From contig JAHFPT010000038.1 in the NCBI GenBank assembly GCA_023266625.1, positions 1-35,868 of the forward strand: a DNA stretch of 35,868 bases. Direction: 5' to 3'. The position numbers were made by a program, and so were the translations under genes. The notes beneath the pieces were generated by a model. It was not told the origin of the DNA. It searched no databases and was given only the letters and a program-made list of their open reading frames with translations. Positions 1 to 7,995 of this stretch are shown piece by piece (the stretch's first letter is position 1; every line of letters begins with the position of its first letter). Source of the stretch: Novosphingobium sp. Its GTDB lineage: Bacteria > Pseudomonadota > Alphaproteobacteria > Sphingomonadales > Sphingomonadaceae.

Positions 1-116
1 GCTACCTGTCCGAAACCAGCGGAATTGCTATCGATTTCAACGGCTGTCTCGGCGCTGGCAGGCACGGTGAGGGCGAGCAGGGCAATCAGTGTGAGGGGGA
101 ATGAACGCGTCGCCAT
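1..116 (-). CDS. Secreted protein, N-terminal fragment (cut by window edge)
   Basis: An ATG at 116-114 opens a reading frame that runs off the left end after 38 codons. The first 23 residues form a typical Sec signal peptide: Arg near the start, a hydrophobic core rich in Leu/Ala, and an ASA cleavage site before Glu-Thr. The mature start is acidic and polar. There is not enough to name a family. It is divergent from der, with 114 bp between the two starts that must hold both promoters. Confidence 0.55.
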   Translation of the reverse strand, partial: MATRSFPLTLIALLALTVPASAETAVEIDSNSAGFGQV

Positions 117-230
117 GCCTCTTGCATAGCGGCGGCGTGGTAAATTTCAGCCTGCGCAGTTTGGTTAACGGCCCGGTCAGAATCTGCCGTTCTGCTTGCC
201 AAGCGGTCAAGGGCGGGGCAGGCGCTGGCG

Positions 231-1598
231 ATGCTCCCGCAGGTCATCATCATCGGACGTCCCAACGTCGGGAAATCGACATTGTTCAATCGGCTGGTTG
301 GCAAGAAGCTGGCGCTGGTCGACGATCAGCCCGGCGTCACCCGCGATCGCCGGATTGGCGAGGCGCATCTGATCGGGCTTGATTTCGCTATTGTCGATAC
401 TGCCGGCTGGGAGGACGAGGACCCGGGCAGCCTGCCGGGCCGGATGCGCGCGCAGACGGAGGTTTCGCTCCAGGGTGCTCAACTTGCGCTGTTTGTGGTC
501 GATGCCCGGGCCGGGATTACGCCGCTCGACGAGGAAATCGCGCGCTGGCTGCGCGGCCAGAATGCTTCAGTGGTGCTGGTGGCGAACAAGGTGGAAGGCC
601 GGGCAGCCGAGAGTGGGCTACTTGAGGCCTATGGACTCGGCTTCGGCGATCCGGTGGCGATTTCCGCCGAGCACGGCGAAGGCATGGGCGATCTTTTCGA
701 GGCCTTGCTACCGCATCTGGAAGACCTGCAGCAGGAAGAGGCAGCAGAGGAAGTGGACGAGCTGTCCGGCCCGCTCAAGCTGGCCATCGTCGGTCGGCCC
801 AATGCCGGCAAATCGACTCTGATCAACCGTCTGCTCGGCGAGGACCGGCTGCTGACCGGTCCGGAAGCAGGGATCACCCGCGATGCTATCGCGGTCGATT
901 GGCAATGGACCGATCCCAAATCGGGCGAAACCCTCCCAGCGCGGCTGATCGACACTGCGGGCATGCGCAAAAAGGCGCGGATTACCGACAAGCTGGAAAA
1001 GCTGGCGGTTGCCGATGCCCGTCATGCGGTCGATTTCGCCGAAGTGGTGGTACTGCTGCTCGATGCGACATTGGGCCTGGAGCATCAGGACCTCAAGATC
1101 GCCTCGATGGCGCTGGAAGAGGGCCGGGCGCTGATCATTGCGATCAACAAATGGGATATCGCCGAAGATGCTTCGGGCCTGTTCAACGGCATCCGCGCTG
1201 CGCTCGAAGACGGGCTGGCGCAGGTGCGCGGGGTGCCCTTGCTGGCGGTCTCGGCGCGCACCGGCAAGGGGCTCGACGACATGATGCGGGCGGCCTTCGT
1301 CATCCGCGAGGCCTGGTCGCGGCGGGTCTCGACTGGCCAGCTCAATCGCTGGTTCGAACATGCGCTGGAAGCCAATCCACCGCCCGCGCCCGGCGGCAAG
1401 CGGATCAAGCTGCGCTTTATCACCCAGGCCAAAACCCGCCCTCCCGGTTTCGTGCTGTTCGGCACCAGGCTCGATCTGCTGCCGGAGAGCTACCGGCGCT
1501 ATCTGGTCAATGGCATCCGCCGCGAACTCGGCTTCGAAGCCGTGCCGATCAGGCTGACATTGCGCAGTTCCAAGAACCCCTTCGCCAAAGACGGGTAG
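231..1598 (+). CDS. der: Ribosome biogenesis GTPase Der (EngA)
   Basis: Double-domain GTPase that assists maturation of the 50S ribosomal subunit. The 455-residue length fits the family. The first G domain has its P-loop GRPNVGKS at residues 9-16, the switch region around PGVTRD and DTAGW. The second has GRPNAGKS at 188-195, DTAGMRKK and the guanine-specificity motif NKWD at 306-309. A KH-like RNA-binding domain occupies roughly 355-455. In the first G domain the specificity motif reads NKVE instead of NKxD, a substitution I recall as common in alphaproteobacterial Der. The ATG at 231 leaves the usual few residues before the first P-loop, but no strong Shine-Dalgarno precedes it. It converges on bfr. 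Confidence 0.97.
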   Translation: MLPQVIIIGRPNVGKSTLFNRLVGKKLALVDDQPGVTRDRRIGEAHLIGLDFAIVDTAGWEDEDPGSLPGRMRAQTEVSLQGAQLALFVVDARAGITPLDEEIARWLRGQNASVVLVANKVEGRAAESGLLEAYGLGFGDPVAISAEHGEGMGDLFEALLPHLEDLQQEEAAEEVDELSGPLKLAIVGRPNAGKSTLINRLLGEDRLLTGPEAGITRDAIAVDWQWTDPKSGETLPARLIDTAGMRKKARITDKLEKLAVADARHAVDFAEVVVLLLDATLGLEHQDLKIASMALEEGRALIIAINKWDIAEDASGLFNGIRAALEDGLAQVRGVPLLAVSARTGKGLDDMMRAAFVIREAWSRRVSTGQLNRWFEHALEANPPPAPGGKRIKLRFITQAKTRPPGFVLFGTRLDLLPESYRRYLVNGIRRELGFEAVPIRLTLRSSKNPFAKDG

Positions 1599-1618
1599 CG
1601 GGATCACATACCTGTAGG

Positions 1619-1642
1619 CCAACCCACTGCCTCGCAATGACG
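1619..1642. repeat. Dispersed intergenic repeat (CGTCATTGCGAG family)
   Basis: The short space between der and bfr carries a sequence that on the minus strand begins CGTCATTGCGAGGCAG. Stretches of this kind recur between genes in many proteobacterial genomes. Related sequence (CGTCATTGCGCGAGAG on the minus strand) flanks the vapBC pair near 9104-9147. The family assignment is from memory and approximate. Confidence 0.4.
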
Positions 1643-1673
1643 AAGATCAGGGTCAGGGCGATGGGCCGCTGCT

Positions 1674-2153
1674 CTAGCTTTCAGGAGCCTTGCTGTTGAG
1701 CTGGATGTAGTTTTGCAGGCCCATCCGCGCGATCATCTCGAACTGGGTTTCGAGGAAGTCGACATGCTCTTCCTCGTTGTCGAGAATCGAGGCGAAGAGA
1801 TCGCGGCTGACGAAATCGCGCACCGATTCGCTATAGGCGATGGCGTCCTTCAGCAGGGGGAGCGCCTCTTCTTCGGTGGCGAGATCGGCCTTGAGGATTT
1901 CCTCCACCGATTCGCCGATCCTGAGGTGCCCGAGCGCCTGGAAATTGGGCAGTCCTTCGAGAAACAGGATACGCTCCGCCAGCAGGTCGGCATGCTTCAT
2001 CTCGTCGAGCGATTCATGCCGTTCGTAGGCGGCGAGTTTGGCGACGCCCCAGTTTTCAAGCATACGGTAGTGCAGCCAGTACTGGTTGACCGCAGTCAGC
2101 TCGCCGAGCAGCACCTTGTTGAGGAATTCGATGACTTTTGTGTCGCCCTTCAT
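1674..2153 (-). CDS. bfr: Bacterioferritin
   Basis: Iron-storage protein forming a haem-containing 24-mer with a di-iron ferroxidase centre in each subunit. At 159 residues it is full length. The ferroxidase ligands are visible: E18, E51 and H54 (in the segment around [11 protein letters not shown]), E94, and E126 with H129. M52 is the expected haem axial ligand. The start at 2153 has a strong GGAGG ribosome binding site ten bases upstream. It lies downstream of bfd on the same strand with a 144-bp gap that contains its own Fur-box-like site, so it may be transcribed with bfd, alone, or both. It converges with der. Confidence 0.96.
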   Translation of the reverse strand: MKGDTKVIEFLNKVLLGELTAVNQYWLHYRMLENWGVAKLAAYERHESLDEMKHADLLAERILFLEGLPNFQALGHLRIGESVEEILKADLATEEEALPLLKDAIAYSESVRDFVSRDLFASILDNEEEHVDFLETQFEMIARMGLQNYIQLNSKAPES

Positions 2154-2256
2154 GGCTGCCTCCGATGGAATCTGGAATTGCGCGGATTATGCGCCCCCGC
2201 TCTCCCGAGAACAAGCCTCGGCGAGAAAAAACCACAATTTTCCAGTTAGATAGTAA

Positions 2257-2271
2257 TGCGGATGATTAGCA
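2257..2271. promoter_or_regulatory. Candidate Fur-type iron box upstream of bfr
   Basis: The sequence TGCGGATGATTAGCA is a 7-1-7 imperfect inverted repeat about 104 bp upstream of the bfr start. With two flanking bases on each side, 15 of 19 positions match the site upstream of bfd. The regulator (Fur or a paralogue) is inferred from the adjoining iron-storage genes. Confidence 0.45.
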
Positions 2272-2297
2272 ATTACGCGCGCCAGTCATCGGGTGTG

Positions 2298-2480
2298 TCA
2301 GGCCGACGTCAGGCTGCGCTCGCGCTCTTCGATCAGGATTTCGGCGGCATCGTCGAGGCACTGGCCGCATTGCGGGGTCTTGCCGAGCGATTCATAGACG
2401 GCGTCAGCATCGCCCGGACAGCTACGCGCAGCGCAGCGCAAAGTTGTTTCGCGAATGGCGTTACAGATGCAGACGTACAC
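2298..2480 (-). CDS. bfd: Bacterioferritin-associated ferredoxin
   Basis: Small [2Fe-2S] protein that docks on bacterioferritin and passes electrons to its haem to release stored iron. I place the start at a GTG (2480-2478), giving 60 residues beginning VYVCICNAI, because AGGAG lies six bases upstream and Bfd proteins normally begin this way; a longer frame upstream adds unconserved residues. The four cluster ligands are C4, C6, C38 and C41 (CxC...TPQCGQC). The BFD-like [2Fe-2S] domain covers the whole protein. It is followed by bfr on the same strand and preceded at 33 bp by a Fur-box-like palindrome, which fits induction on iron starvation. Confidence 0.93.
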   Translation of the reverse strand: MYVCICNAIRETTLRCAARSCPGDADAVYESLGKTPQCGQCLDDAAEILIEERERSLTSA

Positions 2481-2512
2481 GAGCGGCTCCTGTCGATTCG
2501 CCCTGTTTATAA

Positions 2513-2527
2513 TGCGAATGGATCGCA
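2513..2527. promoter_or_regulatory. Candidate Fur-type iron box upstream of bfd
   Basis: TGCGAATGGATCGCA contains perfect arms TGCGA/TCGCA and fits the 7-1-7 layout of Fur sites. It sits 33 bp upstream of the GTG start of bfd, where a repressor would block the promoter. It resembles the site before bfr at 2257-2271. Confidence 0.55.
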
Positions 2528-2560
2528 ATAGCAACAGTCTTGATGGCCGCGGTTACGGAT

Positions 2561-3685
2561 TCAATTGCGCACGGCAATGCAGGCGATACCGGCACTCGAC
2601 AGCCGCGAGCAGGCCGCTCGTGCCGCATCCTCGCTGGCATAGCCGTCGGCCTGCAACTTGGTCACCCGACCGGCCGGGACCAGTAGCCTGGCGTGGCCGA
2701 CAACTTCCGGACGGGCCTTCACCCGATTCCACATCGCCTCGGCATTGCCGGGAACCCCGAAGGCCCCGAACTGCACGCGCCATGCGCCACCCGCAGCTGT
2801 TCGCGGCGTGACAGGCGTTGGCAGAGGCTTGATGGCGGCAGGCCGAGGCGCAGCAACGGCAACCGCAGCCGGCGGCTTGGGCGGAGCAACCGCAGCCGGG
2901 GCAGGACGCGGCCGGGAGTAGTCGGCACCGGCCTCACGCGGATTTCCCCCACTCGGATTTCCCCCACTCGGATTTCCTGGGACCGGTGCGGGAATGGCGA
3001 CTGCGACAGTCGGCGGCACCCGCGGCTGGGTGGTAACCACTGGCGCAGATGGCGGATTGGGAACCGAATTGCCAAGATCGACGGCAGCAAGCTGGCGCGC
3101 CCGGGTCGCTTCAGCCTGTGCCGACAGCTCTTGCCCCAGCGCGATGCTCTTCTGGCGCTGGTCGAGCGGGATATACTGATCCATTTGCGACAATGCGGCG
3201 CTGGCCTGCGGCAGACCTGCCTGTTGAGCCATACTGACCAGCGCATAGGCGCGTACCCAATCCTTGGGCACAGTGTCGCCGTTGAAATTGGCGATGCCGA
3301 GCAGATATTGCGCGCGTGGATCGCCGCGACCGGCGGCGGCGCTGACATAGGGCATTGCCTTGGCCCGCTCGCCGCGCTGGAACAGCAGCAGTCCATAATT
3401 GTCTGAGGCGTGAAGGTGGCCCCGGGCCGCCGCCTTGCCGAATAGTTCCTCGGCTTTGGCCAGATCGGCCTTGACCCCCCGGCCCAGTTTGTAAGCCTGG
3501 GCAAGGTTGAACTGGGCATCGGCGTCGCCCTGGGCGGCAGGGCCCAGCCATTCGGCGACCGCCGCGGTAAAATCGCCGCGCGACCAGGCATCGACACCAG
3601 CTTTGACGTCGGCCAGTGCCGGACTCGCTGCCAGCGCCGCAACCAATGCGCCAAACCCCCCAAGTAGCCCCATTCGCAATGTCAT
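2561..3685 (-). CDS. Exported Sel1-repeat protein with C-terminal SPOR domain
   Basis: The chosen ATG (3685-3683) starts a signal peptide (MTLRMGLLGGFG..., cleavage after ALA), giving 374 residues; an upstream in-frame extension has no signal-like character. Mature residues 30-200 hold Sel1/TPR-like helical repeats such as AQGDADAQFNLAQAYKLGRG. Next comes a long Pro/Ala/Val-rich linker, including a GNPSG repeat encoded by 15-bp tandem repeats. The last ~75 residues form a SPOR domain (WRVQFGAFG...), which binds denuded septal peptidoglycan. A periplasmic role at the cell wall or division site is inferred. It is divergent from the ParA-like gene, and the next operon carries a second SPOR protein. 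Confidence 0.85.
   Translation of the reverse strand: MTLRMGLLGGFGALVAALAASPALADVKAGVDAWSRGDFTAAVAEWLGPAAQGDADAQFNLAQAYKLGRGVKADLAKAEELFGKAAARGHLHASDNYGLLLFQRGERAKAMPYVSAAAGRGDPRAQYLLGIANFNGDTVPKDWVRAYALVSMAQQAGLPQASAALSQMDQYIPLDQRQKSIALGQELSAQAEATRARQLAAVDLGNSVPNPPSAPVVTTQPRVPPTVAVAIPAPVPGNPSGGNPSGGNPREAGADYSRPRPAPAAVAPPKPPAAVAVAAPRPAAIKPLPTPVTPRTAAGGAWRVQFGAFGVPGNAEAMWNRVKARPEVVGHARLLVPAGRVTKLQADGYASEDAARAACSRLSSAGIACIAVRN
2939..2977. repeat. In-frame 15-bp minisatellite
   Basis: CGGATTTCCCCCACT is repeated at 2939-2953 and 2954-2968 with a partial third unit to 2977. On the coding (minus) strand it encodes the GNPSG repeats of the linker of the Sel1-SPOR protein. Unit gain or loss would keep the frame. 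Confidence 0.85.
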
Positions 3686-3871
3686 GTGGAAATTCCCCGA
3701 AAATCCCTGCTTGCGCCGAGTATTAACCGGAATCGGGCGGCATGCCAGTGCCCAAATCGGCTCAGCTGCCAAGCACTGCCGCATCGATGCCTAATCGGAA
3801 TGGTTAACCAAACACTGCCCTGGGCCTCATGTCAGCTTCCCAGCATGTACCGGGATTCACTGGCCGCACCT

Positions 3872-3886
3872 TTAACCCAAAATTAG
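3872..3886 (+). promoter_or_regulatory. Possible CtrA site (TTAA-N7-TTAG)
   Basis: TTAACCCAAAATTAG matches seven of eight bases of the CtrA full site TTAA-N7-TTAA. It lies 66 bp before the ParA-like gene, in the 266-bp divergent promoter region. The CtrA phosphorelay gene chpT is present in this window, so the regulator exists, but a seven-base match can arise by chance. Confidence 0.25.
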
Positions 3887-3951
3887 GAACGTTCTGCGAT
3901 CACGCTGGACCGGACACCGCTGTATCTCGACAGCACTTCAGGGGAATCGCA

Positions 3952-4671
3952 TTGCGGGTATTGGCATTGGCATCGCAGAAAGGTGGCTCCGGCAAGACGA
4001 CTCTTTCGGGCCATCTCGCTGTCCAGGCCCAGCGTGCGGGCGCGGGTCCGGTAGTGCTGATCGACATCGATCCGCAAGGCTCGCTCGCCGATTGGTGGAA
4101 TGAACGCGAGGCGGAACTGCCCGCTTTCGCCCAGACCACAGTCGCCCGGCTCAATGCCGATCTTGCAGTTTTGCGCCAGCAAGGCTTTCGCCTCGCGGTC
4201 ATCGACACGCCTCCGGCCATCACCATGGCGATCCAGAGCGTGATTTCGGTCGCCGAGCTGATTGTCGTCCCCACCCGGCCCAGTCCGCATGATTTGCGTG
4301 CCGTCGGCGCAACCGTCGATCTCTGCGAGCGGGCAGGCAAGCCCTTGCTCTTCGTCGTCAATGGGGCAACCCCCAAGGCCAAGATAACTTCGGAAGCCGC
4401 TGTCGCGCTCTCGCAGCACGGCACGGTCGCGCCGATAACCCTGCACCACCGCACCGATTTCGCCGCCTCGATGATCGACGGGCGCACGGTCATGGAAGTC
4501 GATCCTTCCGGTCGTTCGTCAGCGGAAGTGGTCGCGCTGTGGGAATACATTTCCGACCGGCTGGAAAAGAACTTCCGCCGCACCGTTTTCGCCGCGCCCG
4601 GCAGCATTGCCGTGTTGCCGGGAGTCCAGCGTCCTACCGGTGGCTTCGGCCGCCGCGTAGCCGGATCCTAG
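3952..4671 (+). CDS. ParA/MinD-family ATPase
   Basis: Deviant-Walker ATPase of the chromosome/plasmid partition and protein-positioning family. I use a TTG start at 3952 because AGGGGAA lies just upstream and the protein then begins MRVLALASQKGGSGKTT, as family members do; a longer frame from 3829 adds about 41 unrelated residues. It has 239 residues with the deviant Walker A motif KGGSGKTT at 10-17, Walker A' DIDPQGS at 38-44 and Walker B in VIDTPP. It is followed after 13 bp by a ribbon-helix-helix gene and then a SPOR lipoprotein. No parB or parS-like element is visible, so it is an orphan ParA; positioning of a cell-envelope or polar component is inferred. Confidence 0.85.
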   Translation: MRVLALASQKGGSGKTTLSGHLAVQAQRAGAGPVVLIDIDPQGSLADWWNEREAELPAFAQTTVARLNADLAVLRQQGFRLAVIDTPPAITMAIQSVISVAELIVVPTRPSPHDLRAVGATVDLCERAGKPLLFVVNGATPKAKITSEAAVALSQHGTVAPITLHHRTDFAASMIDGRTVMEVDPSGRSSAEVVALWEYISDRLEKNFRRTVFAAPGSIAVLPGVQRPTGGFGRRVAGS

Positions 4672-4684
4672 GGGGTTCGGGGGC

Positions 4685-5281
4685 ATGAATGAACCTATAT
4701 CCTTCGCCTCGCTGACGCCAGGCCTGCTGGCGCGCAAAGGCGCAGCGCGTCCGGCGATGCGGCCGCAATTTCAGCCGTTGCAGCAGTTCCACGACGCAAC
4801 TGCCCGCCAGCTTGAAGACGACCCCAGTTTCAACGATCTGGGCTTCAACGATCTGGGCTTCAACGATCTGGGCTTCAACGACCTCGGCTCCAATGAGGAG
4901 GGCGAAGAGAACGTCACTCCGCTTCATCAAGGCGATGTTGTCGCGCTCAAGCCAGTCACTGCCCCAGTCACTGCCCCAGTCATTGCCGACGCGCCGGTGG
5001 CGCAGTCCGAAGTGCGACGCCAGCAAGACCAGATCGCCGCCAGTGTAAGCTGTGTAAGCATGGCCGGAAAGCGCGGGAAAGAGAGGCGCTCTGCCCTCGC
5101 CGAGGGTCGCAGCGCTGCCTTCACCCTGCGCCTCGATGCCGAACGCCACTTGCAGTTGCGGCTGGCCTGCACGCTTGCCAATCGCAGCGCCCAGCAGCTC
5201 GTTACCGAAGCTCTCGACCACATGCTCGCCAACCTGCCCGAAGTCACCGAACTGGCGGCCCGCGTAGGCCAGCTCCGTTGA
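4685..5281 (+). CDS. Repeat-containing protein with C-terminal ribbon-helix-helix-like domain
   Basis: A 198-residue protein I cannot assign to a named family. The N-terminal half is low-complexity: four FNDLG units in a row (about residues 49-68), an acidic stretch, then VTAP repeats. The C-terminal ~45 residues (FTLRLDAERHLQLRLACTLA..., then a second helix SAQQLVTEALDHML) have the beta-helix-helix pattern of Arc/MetJ-type DNA-binding domains. Small RHH proteins often serve as the centromere-binding partner of ParA, so this is probably the partner of the ATPase encoded 13 bp upstream. The next gene starts 23 bp after the stop, so the three are probably one operon. Confidence 0.7.
   Translation: MNEPISFASLTPGLLARKGAARPAMRPQFQPLQQFHDATARQLEDDPSFNDLGFNDLGFNDLGFNDLGSNEEGEENVTPLHQGDVVALKPVTAPVTAPVIADAPVAQSEVRRQQDQIAASVSCVSMAGKRGKERRSALAEGRSAAFTLRLDAERHLQLRLACTLANRSAQQLVTEALDHMLANLPEVTELAARVGQLR
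4829..4888. repeat. Four 15-bp tandem units (FNDLG)
   Basis: TTCAACGATCTGGGC occurs three times exactly (4829-4873), and a fourth copy with two changes ends at 4888. The repeat is in frame in the RHH gene and encodes (FNDLG)4. Confidence 0.95.
4952..4987. repeat. Three 12-bp tandem units (PVTA)
   Basis: CCAGTCACTGCC is present twice exactly, followed by a third copy with one change. It is in frame in the RHH gene, where it adds PVTA/PVIA units to the linker. Confidence 0.9.
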
Positions 5282-5304
5282 AATTTGCGAAAAGGGGATC
5301 CACA

Positions 5305-6753
5305 ATGACCTCGCTCCGTTCCAGTCCGAAAACGCTCGGTTATGTCACCGCAGGCGCCATTGCGGTGGCTACGCTCGTCGGATGCACCGGCAGCGCGCAT
5401 CTCGCGCGGGCCGGCACCTATGGTGAACGCGATGCGGTTCGCGGCAAACACGCTGCCGAAAAAGCGGTCGTGTCGGCGGAACGTGCGGTCGCGCGCAGTC
5501 CGCAAAACGCCTCGCTACGCGCCAGGCTTGGCCTCGCCTATCTTCAGGCAGGCCGTTTTGACTCGGCCACATCTGCGTTCGGCGATGCCATGCGGCTTGG
5601 TGATAACAGCCCGCGCACCGCGCTCAGCCTGGCGCTCGCCAAGATCGGTGCGGGCCACAGCCGCGAGGCTGTCGCCATTCTCGACCAATGGCGCGACTCT
5701 ATTCCGGCCAGCGACCTTGGCCTCGCCCTGGCGCTGGCTGGCGAGAGTACTCGCGGCGTCGCCATTCTGGCCGACGCGCTGCGCAGCGGCCAGAGCTCAG
5801 CCAAACTGCGTGCGAACCTGGCCTATGCCTATGCACTCGACGGACGCTGGCGCGAGGCGCGCACGATGATGGCGCAGGATGTTCCGGCCGATCAGATCGA
5901 CCGCCGGATCAGCGAATGGGCAGTGCAGGGCAGGCCCGAAGACTCGCAGAAGCGGGTGGCAGGTTTGCTCGGCGCGCCGGTGCGCAGCGATCCAGGTCAG
6001 CCGCAGAATCTGGCGCTGGCTGATTCGGCCCCGATCGAACAGCTTGCTGCAGAAGCCACTGCTGCGCAGCCGCAGCCCGCGCAGCAGCCGATTGCGGCTG
6101 GTGGCGAATTGCCGGCAGCCGGCGAATCGCAGGTGCCAGCCCCGCTTGCCGTCCCCGCAGTCGCGGCGGTCAGCGAAATGGCAGTCGCTCCTGCCTATGT
6201 CACCCCTGCTCATGCCGCTCCGGCCTATGCAGTATCGGACTTTGCAGCTCCGGCCAATCCAGCCCCAGCCCCGCAAGCGGCCCCTGCTGCCAAGCCGACC
6301 GGAAGCAATAGCTTCGCCAGTGCCTTCACAGCGCCTCCCGCGTCGTTTCAATCGTCAGCCATCAACTGGCAAGCCCCGCGCAAGGCACCGCGCACTGTCC
6401 GGGTTGTCCAGCCCGCAGCCAAAGCCGCCGTTGCGCGCAATGGCAGCCATCTGGTGCAACTCGGCTCATTCTCCAGCCTGCAGGGCGCACGCCGCGGCTG
6501 GGGCATTCTCGCCGCGCGCAATCCCAATCTGCGTGAGTACCGCTTGGTAATCACCCCGGCGGTGGTCCAAGGCCGCAACTATTGGCGCGTTGCCGTTGCC
6601 GGCTTCAATTCCCGCACGGCATCGGGCATGTGCTCGTCGGTCAAGAGCCGGGGCGGGGTGTGCTTTGCCTATGCCGCGACAAGGGCACCCGCTGGCGCGC
6701 TTCCGGATCGCGCGCAGGGCATCTCCGGCCCGCAGTTCGCTCGCCGCAGGTAA
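5305..6753 (+). CDS. TPR lipoprotein with C-terminal SPOR domain
   Basis: The ATG at 5305 is preceded by AAGGGG and starts a lipoprotein signal: a basic N-terminus, a hydrophobic stretch and a lipobox ending at C27 (TLVGC). The 482-residue product has TPR-like helices in about 45-215 (for example NASLRARLGLAYLQAGRFDS), then a very Pro/Ala-rich linker of about 150 residues, and a SPOR domain in the last ~90 residues (HLVQLGSFSSLQGARRGWGI...). The likely role is an outer-membrane-anchored or periplasmic protein that binds septal peptidoglycan. It follows the ParA-like and RHH genes in the same operon, linking a cytoplasmic positioning ATPase to an envelope protein. It ends 9 bp from the stop of the convergent dihydroorotase-like gene. 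Confidence 0.82.
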   Translation: MTSLRSSPKTLGYVTAGAIAVATLVGCTGSAHLARAGTYGERDAVRGKHAAEKAVVSAERAVARSPQNASLRARLGLAYLQAGRFDSATSAFGDAMRLGDNSPRTALSLALAKIGAGHSREAVAILDQWRDSIPASDLGLALALAGESTRGVAILADALRSGQSSAKLRANLAYAYALDGRWREARTMMAQDVPADQIDRRISEWAVQGRPEDSQKRVAGLLGAPVRSDPGQPQNLALADSAPIEQLAAEATAAQPQPAQQPIAAGGELPAAGESQVPAPLAVPAVAAVSEMAVAPAYVTPAHAAPAYAVSDFAAPANPAPAPQAAPAAKPTGSNSFASAFTAPPASFQSSAINWQAPRKAPRTVRVVQPAAKAAVARNGSHLVQLGSFSSLQGARRGWGILAARNPNLREYRLVITPAVVQGRNYWRVAVAGFNSRTASGMCSSVKSRGGVCFAYAATRAPAGALPDRAQGISGPQFARRR

Positions 6754-6762
6754 CAGCCGCAC

Positions 6763-7995
6763 TTAAGTGACGTCGGCTCCGCCCTTCCACAGGGCGGTGA
6801 CACGGCCCTGGACGGGTTGCTTGTCGAAAGGCGTATTGCCTGCACTCGCCGCCATACGGTCCGAATCGACGATCCACGGTCGCTCTGGCTCGACCAGGGC
6901 GATGTCAGCTTGCATGCCCACGGCCAGAACCCCGGCGTCCACTCCCAGCAGCCGTGACGGATTGCCCGCCAGCAAGGTAAAGGCGCGCGCCATGTCGATT
7001 ACCCCGTCGCGCACCAGATTGAGCGTCAGCGCCAGCAGCGTTTCCGCGCCAGCCATGCCTGGTTCGGCATCGGCGAAAGGCAGGCGCTTGTCCTCGGGCC
7101 CGCGTGGATCGTGGCCCGATGCGATGACATCGATCGTGCCATCGGCCAGCGCGGCGAGCACCGCCTGCCGGTCGGCTTCGCAGCGCAGCGGCGGGGACAT
7201 TTTGGCGAAAGTGCGGAAATCGCCGATAGCGAGGTCGGACAGCATGAAATGCGCCGGGGTGACGCCAGCGGTTATGGCCACGCCCCGGGCCTTGGCCGCG
7301 CGTACCAGCGCGAGGCCCAGTGCCGTCGTAACCTGCCGAAAATGCAGCCGCGCACCGGCTACTTCGGCGAGCGCAATATCGCGCGCGACCGCCAGCGCCT
7401 CGGCCTCGGCTGGCGCGGCGGGCAGGCCCAGCCGCATTGCCATCTCGCCTGCGGTAGCCACCGCATTGCCCACAAGTCCGCCGTCTTCGGCATGGGCTAC
7501 AACCACCAGCCCCAGCATCGCCGCATAGCTCAGTAATCGCAGCATTATTCCCGAATCTGCAATCCATTGGCGTCCGGTTGAAACCGCCCTTGCCCCGGCT
7601 TCGCGCATCAGCGCCAGCTCGGCCAGTTCCACCCCCTCCAGCCCCTTGGTCGCAGCGGCGAGTGGGTGGACCCACAGGTCCGGTTTGCCTGACTGCGCAG
7701 CGAAGCGCACCCGCGCCGGATGGTCGAGCACCGGCGACTGGTCTGGCATCAGCGCCGCCCGCGTAATCCCGCCAAAATGGCAGGCCGGTTTGTCGATCGC
7801 GAAGACGCCGAAATCGACCAGCCCGGGGACAATCAGCGCCCCTTTGGCGTCAGCCAATGCGACACCTTCGCGCCGCTTGATGTCACCCAGCGCGACAATT
7901 TTCCCGCCTTCACAATGAATTGCGCCTTTGACCGGTGGGCCTTCCGGCAGGACCAGCAGGCCATTGGTGATGATCAGCGGCTGGGCCGAACTCAT
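6763..7995 (-). CDS. Dihydroorotase-like protein lacking catalytic residues (PyrC'/PyrX type)
   Basis: A 410-residue protein of the amidohydrolase/dihydroorotase superfamily, starting at ATG 7995 inside the pyrB stop (4-bp overlap). Active dihydroorotases have a metal motif DxHxH after the first strand; here it reads D61-F-G-V-F65, so both histidines are missing. The TDHAPH catalytic loop reads SGHDPR (293-298), so the catalytic Asp is Gly. The lysine position is also not preserved in an evident form. Such inactive homologues (called pyrC' or pyrX in pseudomonads) are structural partners of aspartate transcarbamoylase in a dodecamer. I infer the same here, with the active dihydroorotase encoded elsewhere. 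Confidence 0.88.
   Translation of the reverse strand: MSSAQPLIITNGLLVLPEGPPVKGAIHCEGGKIVALGDIKRREGVALADAKGALIVPGLVDFGVFAIDKPACHFGGITRAALMPDQSPVLDHPARVRFAAQSGKPDLWVHPLAAATKGLEGVELAELALMREAGARAVSTGRQWIADSGIMLRLLSYAAMLGLVVVAHAEDGGLVGNAVATAGEMAMRLGLPAAPAEAEALAVARDIALAEVAGARLHFRQVTTALGLALVRAAKARGVAITAGVTPAHFMLSDLAIGDFRTFAKMSPPLRCEADRQAVLAALADGTIDVIASGHDPRGPEDKRLPFADAEPGMAGAETLLALTLNLVRDGVIDMARAFTLLAGNPSRLLGVDAGVLAVGMQADIALVEPERPWIVDSDRMAASAGNTPFDKQPVQGRVTALWKGGADVT

Noticed and set aside
3829-3951. An N-terminal extension of the ParA-like protein from ATG 3829
   Set aside because: It has no family resemblance and no ribosome binding site, while TTG 3952 has AGGGGAA upstream and gives the standard ParA start.
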